Below, in pieces: positions 5,227-8,239 of a stretch of DNA of 8,239 bases. The notes beneath the pieces are model-generated. The model worked only from the letters and a program-made list of their open reading frames with translations. It had not been told where the DNA came from and made no database searches. The translations under genes were made by a program, and so were the position numbers. The stretch's first letter is position 1. The number at the start of each line of letters is the position of its first letter. The DNA lies in NCBI GenBank assembly GCA_015655035.1, contig JAATFS010000430.1:1-8239 (forward strand), written 5' to 3'. The stretch is from Lysobacterales bacterium (GTDB lineage Bacteria > Pseudomonadota > Gammaproteobacteria > Xanthomonadales > Xanthomonadaceae).

Positions 5227-7068
5227 GTGCCCGTGCGTCGCCTGCTCCGTCCACTCGCCCTCAGTCTCGCCCTGTCGCCGTTGTTGCTGGCCGGCTGCAA
5301 TCGCGGCTCTTCGCCGTCCGCCGCGTCGTTGCCGGAAGAGCCGGCGCCGGCCTTGGCCCCGGCGCAGTCGGTCAGCGCATTCTTTGCCGAGTTCAGTGAC
5401 GCCTGGATGCGCCGGCAGCCGTCGGCCGCGACCGCCAGCCGTTATTTCGACGAACAGACGCAAGCGCAGCTGGACCAGCAACTGACGCCGCTGACCGCCA
5501 CGTTCGAGCAGGAGAGCGTGGCGTTGGCGCAGTACGGGCTGGAAAAACTCAAGGCCTTCGACCGCGCCGCAATGAGCGACACCGAGCGAGTCTCGGCCGA
5601 GCTGATGCAATGGCAGTTGCAGACCCTCGTCGATGGCGCCAAGTACGCCGATTACGATTTCCCGTTGCAACAGATGAACGGCGTCAACGTGCAGCTGCCC
5701 AACCTGATGACCGTGGTGCACCCGCTGGACCGCGCACAGGACGCCGATCATTACGTGGCGCGGCTGAGCCAATTCCAGGTGCGCATGGGCGAGGCCGTGC
5801 AGCGCGCGCAGCAGAGTGCGGCCAAGGGCATATTGCCGCCGCGTTTCATCCTCGACGAAACGATTGGCCAGATGCGCCAGTTCGTGTCGCAGCCCGCGCA
5901 GCGCAATCCGCTGGTGACGACGCTGGACACCAAGCTGCGCACCGCCAAGGACGTGGACGAAGCACGTCGTAGGAGCTATGTCGAACGGGCGACCACGCTG
6001 GTAGCCGAGCAGGTCTATCCGGCCTGGCAGCAGGCCATCGCCGTGCTGGAGCAACAACGTGCCCAGGCCACCGACGAGGCCGGCGTCTCGCGCCTGCCCG
6101 AGGGCCAGTCGTATTACCAGTATCAGCTGCACCGCTATACCTCCACCGACCTGACTGCGCAGCAGATTCATGAAATCGGCCTGCGCGAGGTGGCGCGCAT
6201 CGAGGGTGAGATGGACCGCATCCTCACCTCGATCGGTCGCGACAAGGGCAGCGTCAAGCAGCGCATCGCCGAGCTGGAAAAGGAACTGGCCTATCCACAC
6301 GACGACAGCGGGCGCAAGGCGATCATGTCCGATATCGACGGCATCCTTGCCGATGCGCAGAAGCGTTCGGCGGCGTTGTTCGACATCGTGCCGAAGACCG
6401 AAGTGATCGCGCGCCCGTATCCAGAATTCCGCTGGAAGAGTGCCGCCGCCAGCTATACCACGCCGCCGCTGGATGGCTCGCGTCCGGGCGTGTTCCAGAT
6501 GCCGCTGCGGCCCGAGCGCCTGACCCGCTTCGGCCTGCGCACCCTGGTCTACCACGAGACCGTGCCCGGCCATCACTTCCAGATTGCGCTGTCGGTGGAG
6601 AACAAGGACCTTCCCAAGTTCCGCCAGACCCGCGCGTTTGGCGGCATTTCCGCGTTCAGCGAGGGCTGGGCGCTGTACGCCGAGCGCCTGGCGGCGGAGA
6701 ACGGCTGGTACGAAGGCGACCCGCAAGGCCTGCTTGGCCAGCTCGACGCCGAGCTGTTCCGCGCGCGTCGGCTGGTCGTCGATACCGGCCTGCATGCGCT
6801 GAAGTGGACGCGGCAACAGGCCATCGATTACGGCATCGAGCGTTCGGAAGTAGATCGCTATGTGGTGTTCCCGGGCCAGGCCACCTCGTACAAGATCGGC
6901 CAGCTGGAGCTGATCCGCCTGCGCGACAAGGCGCGCAGCGCGCTCGGCGAGCGCTTCGATCCGCGCCAGTACCACAACCGGGTGCTGCTCACCGGCACGG
7001 TGCCGCTGCCCTTGCTGGAGCGCGAAGTGGATGCCTACATCGCGCAGGCCGGAGGGAGTGCACCGTAG
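5227..7068 (+). CDS. DUF885 family lipoprotein, predicted zinc peptidase
   Basis: This 613-residue exported lipoprotein has a signal peptide (MPVRRLLRPLALSLALSPLL) ending in the lipobox LAGC with Cys24. Asn at +2 suggests outer-membrane sorting. The mature part begins with an Ala/Pro/Ser-rich linker (about 26-48), followed by a long helical DUF885 domain (about 50-605). Zinc-site motifs are YHETVPGHH (442-450, His443, Glu444, His449/His450) and FSEGWALYAE (477-486, Glu479). The conserved DTGLHALKWT (519-528) and FPGQATSYKIG (548-558) follow. The family resembles gluzincin metallopeptidases, but the substrate is unknown. The start is GTG 5227, with AAGGA six bases upstream and giving a compact signal peptide; a longer in-frame extension upstream would bury that signal. 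The gene converges on phhA. Confidence 0.9.
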   Translation: MPVRRLLRPLALSLALSPLLLAGCNRGSSPSAASLPEEPAPALAPAQSVSAFFAEFSDAWMRRQPSAATASRYFDEQTQAQLDQQLTPLTATFEQESVALAQYGLEKLKAFDRAAMSDTERVSAELMQWQLQTLVDGAKYADYDFPLQQMNGVNVQLPNLMTVVHPLDRAQDADHYVARLSQFQVRMGEAVQRAQQSAAKGILPPRFILDETIGQMRQFVSQPAQRNPLVTTLDTKLRTAKDVDEARRRSYVERATTLVAEQVYPAWQQAIAVLEQQRAQATDEAGVSRLPEGQSYYQYQLHRYTSTDLTAQQIHEIGLREVARIEGEMDRILTSIGRDKGSVKQRIAELEKELAYPHDDSGRKAIMSDIDGILADAQKRSAALFDIVPKTEVIARPYPEFRWKSAAASYTTPPLDGSRPGVFQMPLRPERLTRFGLRTLVYHETVPGHHFQIALSVENKDLPKFRQTRAFGGISAFSEGWALYAERLAAENGWYEGDPQGLLGQLDAELFRARRLVVDTGLHALKWTRQQAIDYGIERSEVDRYVVFPGQATSYKIGQLELIRLRDKARSALGERFDPRQYHNRVLLTGTVPLPLLEREVDAYIAQAGGSAP

Positions 7069-7092
7069 CTCTCAAGCCAGTGCCGCGTGCCA

Positions 7093-7115
7093 GCGCTTCA
7101 GTCGCGATGAGGCGC
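7093..7115 (+). terminator. Hairpin after the DUF885 gene
   Basis: GCGCTTCA (7093-7100) pairs with TGAGGCGC (7108-7115), an 8-bp stem with one G-U pair and a 7-base loop, 25 bases after the lipoprotein stop. No T-run follows. It is a plausible weak terminator or 3' stabiliser for the plus strand. On the minus strand the same stem has a C-A mismatch, so it suits the plus-strand transcript better. Confidence 0.35.
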
Positions 7116-7139
7116 TACCGGCAGTCCCGGCCGCGACTG
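7099..7139. repeat. 8-bp inverted repeat between convergent DUF885 and phhA genes
   Basis: CAGTCGCG (7099-7106) and CGCGACTG (7132-7139) are perfect inverted copies separated by 25 bases. The right arm ends two bases short of the phhA stop codon. The left arm overlaps the hairpin at 7093-7115, so the two structures cannot form together. It may serve as the minus-strand 3' hairpin for phhA, again without a T-run. Confidence 0.35.
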
Positions 7140-7141
7140 GC

Positions 7142-8032
7142 TCACGACGGCGCGGCTTGGCCAGCGCGCTCGCCGCTGCCGCGTTGTAGCGCGGACTCGT
7201 TCGCCAGCACCTCGTCGGCCGGAATCAGCGGCTGCTCGGCCAGCACCGCGTAAAGCGGGGTGAAGTCCGGTGCGGTCGCACGCATCAGCTGCTCGAAACT
7301 GTCTATGACGAAGTAGCTCTGCTGGAAGCTGTCGATGCGGTAGCCGGTACGCATGATGCGTTGCAGGTCGAAGCCGATGCGGTTGGGCACGGCCGACTCC
7401 AGCGCATGCAGCGACTCGCCCTTGGACGAGACGATGCCTGCGCCGTAGATGCGCAGGCCTGCCGGGGTGTCGATCAGGCCGAATTCCACCGTGTACCAGT
7501 ACAGCCGGCTCAGCTGCTGCAGCGCGGCCGGACCGATCGCATGCGCTTTCACGCCACCGCGCCCATAGGCCTGCATGTAGTCGGCGAATCGTGGGTTCAT
7601 CAGCAACGGCACATGCCCGAACAGATCGTGGAACAGGTCCGGTTCGGCGATGTAGTCGATCTGATCGGGCCGGCGGATCCACCAGGTCACCGGGAAGCGG
7701 CGGTGGGCGAGATGGTCGAAGAAATCCAGCTCCGGCAGCAGGCCCTCGACGCCGACCAGCGTCCAGCCGGTGGTCGCGGCCAGGATCTTGTTGAGCCGAT
7801 CGAAACGCGGGATACGCCCGGCGCCCATGCCCATGGCGTCCTGCGCTTGCAGGAACTCGTCGCAGGCGCGGCCGACCAGCAGCTCGCGCTGGCGCCGGTA
7901 CAGCGTGTCCCAGGTGGCGTGGTCGTCGGCGTTGTACGCCTGCCACGGCTGTTCCACCAGCGCCGTGGTGTAAACCGGCACATAGCCTTTGTCGGTCAGC
8001 GAGTTTTCGACGCGGCGGGGAGCGGCAAGCAT
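7142..8032 (-). CDS. phhA: Phenylalanine 4-monooxygenase (phenylalanine hydroxylase)
   Basis: This 296-residue bacterial single-domain aromatic amino acid hydroxylase converts phenylalanine to tyrosine using O2, tetrahydropterin and non-heme iron in the cytoplasm. The 2-His-1-carboxylate iron site is visible: His135 and His140 in DLFHDLFGHVPLL, and Glu183 in WYTVEFGL. The pterin-binding region is represented by the GVEGLLPELDFF segment (94-105). There is no regulatory ACT domain, as is usual for bacterial PhhA. I chose ATG 8032 because MLAAPRRVENSLTDKGYVPVYTT begins as in relatives. An in-frame TTG at 8050 would add six residues; neither start has a clear Shine-Dalgarno. The gene is divergent from an Lrp/AsnC regulator, which probably controls it. 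In relatives, tyrosine from this step feeds homogentisate catabolism and pigment formation. Confidence 0.95.
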   Translation of the reverse strand: MLAAPRRVENSLTDKGYVPVYTTALVEQPWQAYNADDHATWDTLYRRQRELLVGRACDEFLQAQDAMGMGAGRIPRFDRLNKILAATTGWTLVGVEGLLPELDFFDHLAHRRFPVTWWIRRPDQIDYIAEPDLFHDLFGHVPLLMNPRFADYMQAYGRGGVKAHAIGPAALQQLSRLYWYTVEFGLIDTPAGLRIYGAGIVSSKGESLHALESAVPNRIGFDLQRIMRTGYRIDSFQQSYFVIDSFEQLMRATAPDFTPLYAVLAEQPLIPADEVLANESALQRGSGERAGQAAPS

Positions 8033-8067
8033 GGCTGTGAACCGGGGCAAGGAGGTGGTTCAAGATA

Positions 8068-8153
8068 GCGCCAATACCGAACAATAGGCTTGCAAAATTG
8101 CGTTGATATGCCGTTTTGATGCAATATCGTTGCGTAAATATCACTATTGGCGC
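8068..8153. promoter_or_regulatory. Divergent phhA/lrp control region with nested inverted and direct repeats
   Basis: This AT-rich gap contrasts with the GC-rich genes. GCGCCAATA (8068-8076) and TATTGGCGC (8145-8153) are perfect 9-bp inverted copies near the two gene starts, with centres 77 bp apart. Between them are two related blocks, 8091-8109 and 8120-8141, each with TGCAA, then TTGCGT, then ATAT. Each block contains a GCAA/TTGC inverted pair (8092-8101 and 8121-8133). TGATAT (8104-8109) and ATATCA (8138-8143) form a further inverted pair. Such spaced imperfect palindromes fit binding by an Lrp-type multimer, which is inference from the neighbouring regulator gene. Confidence 0.5.
8103..8130 (+). 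promoter_or_regulatory. Candidate promoter for the Lrp/AsnC gene
   Basis: TTGATA (8103-8108) matches the -35 consensus at five of six positions and TATCGT (8125-8130) matches the -10 at four of six, with a 16-bp spacer. An alternative pair is TTGATG (8116-8121) and TATCAC (8139-8144) with 17 bp, which would give a nearly leaderless message. Both overlap the repeat blocks, consistent with autoregulation. No convincing promoter for phhA was found. Confidence 0.35.
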
Positions 8154-8158
8154 AATTC

Positions 8159-8239
8159 ATGAGTGAGTCCATCGCGCTCGACCGAACCGACCTGAGGCTG
8201 CTCGCCTTGTTGCAGACCCAGGGCCGCAGCAGCAATGCC
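8159..8239 (+). CDS. Lrp/AsnC family transcriptional regulator (5' end only)
   Basis: Only the first 27 codons lie in the window: MSESIALDRTDLRLLALLQ, then TQGRSSNA. This is the start of the winged helix-turn-helix of Lrp/AsnC proteins, whose usual opening is LDxxDxxIL, then LQ, then GR. Family members are about 150-165 residues with a C-terminal RAM/ACT-like domain that senses amino acids and forms octamers. Divergence from phhA suggests it responds to phenylalanine or another aromatic amino acid and controls phhA, which is inference from context. There is no clear Shine-Dalgarno before the ATG, consistent with a short or leaderless message. The rest of the gene runs off the right edge. Confidence 0.85.
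   Translation, partial: MSESIALDRTDLRLLALLQTQGRSSNA

Noticed and set aside
5125..6975. 616-codon minus-strand frame opposite the DUF885 gene
   Set aside because: Long only because of codon bias; the opposite strand has an intact lipobox and zinc motifs.
8048..8050. TTG at 8050 as the phhA start
   Set aside because: No Shine-Dalgarno, and the conserved N-terminus fits ATG 8032; kept only as an alternative.
7361..8068. 235-codon plus-strand frame opposite phhA
   Set aside because: Antisense shadow of a gene with an intact iron site.

Overview
The window is GC-rich, densely coded bacterial DNA. Its gene set is a FabV-type enoyl-ACP reductase, a KdgK-type sugar kinase, a small DUF3325/DUF3649/PepSY_TM iron cassette, a DUF885 lipoprotein, and a bacterial phenylalanine hydroxylase divergent from an Lrp/AsnC regulator. 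The protein sequences fit the genus Xanthomonas or a close Xanthomonadaceae relative. That placement is inferred from remembered family features, not from a search. No rRNA, tRNA, CRISPR array, integrase or insertion sequence was seen, so this looks like ordinary chromosomal backbone.

Layout, left to right. At 1-160 (minus) is the 5' part of a small membrane-protein gene. It has a good ribosome binding site, but an amber codon at codon 15 interrupts an otherwise open frame. The gap at 161-376 ends in a perfect 20-bp palindrome just upstream of fabV (377-1585, plus, TTG start). A hairpin lies between fabV and the convergent kdgK-like gene (1653-2675, minus). The gap at 2676-2924 holds a second perfect palindrome in the kdgK leader, and a candidate promoter plus a GC hairpin for the following plus-strand operon.

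That operon comprises a short 57-codon ORF (2925-3098) of uncertain status, a DUF3325 protein (3095-3373), a DUF3649 protein (3363-3635) and a long PepSY_TM protein (3632-5158). Every junction overlaps, so translation is probably coupled. This gene set usually accompanies a TonB-dependent siderophore receptor, but none is present here. After 68 bp comes a DUF885 zinc-peptidase-like lipoprotein (5227-7068, plus). It is followed by hairpins and then the convergent phenylalanine 4-monooxygenase gene phhA (7142-8032, minus). The last 81 bases (8159-8239, plus) are the start of a divergent Lrp/AsnC regulator.

Functionally the window combines fatty-acid elongation (FabV), 2-keto-3-deoxygluconate phosphorylation, probable inner-membrane reduction of ferric siderophores, periplasmic or outer-membrane peptide hydrolysis, and phenylalanine-to-tyrosine conversion under a probable local Lrp-type regulator. 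No clearly new multi-gene system is visible. The points most worth a second look are the patterned phhA/lrp intergenic region, the interrupted small gene at the left edge, the receptor-less iron cassette with its odd first ORF, and the palindromes upstream of fabV and kdgK.
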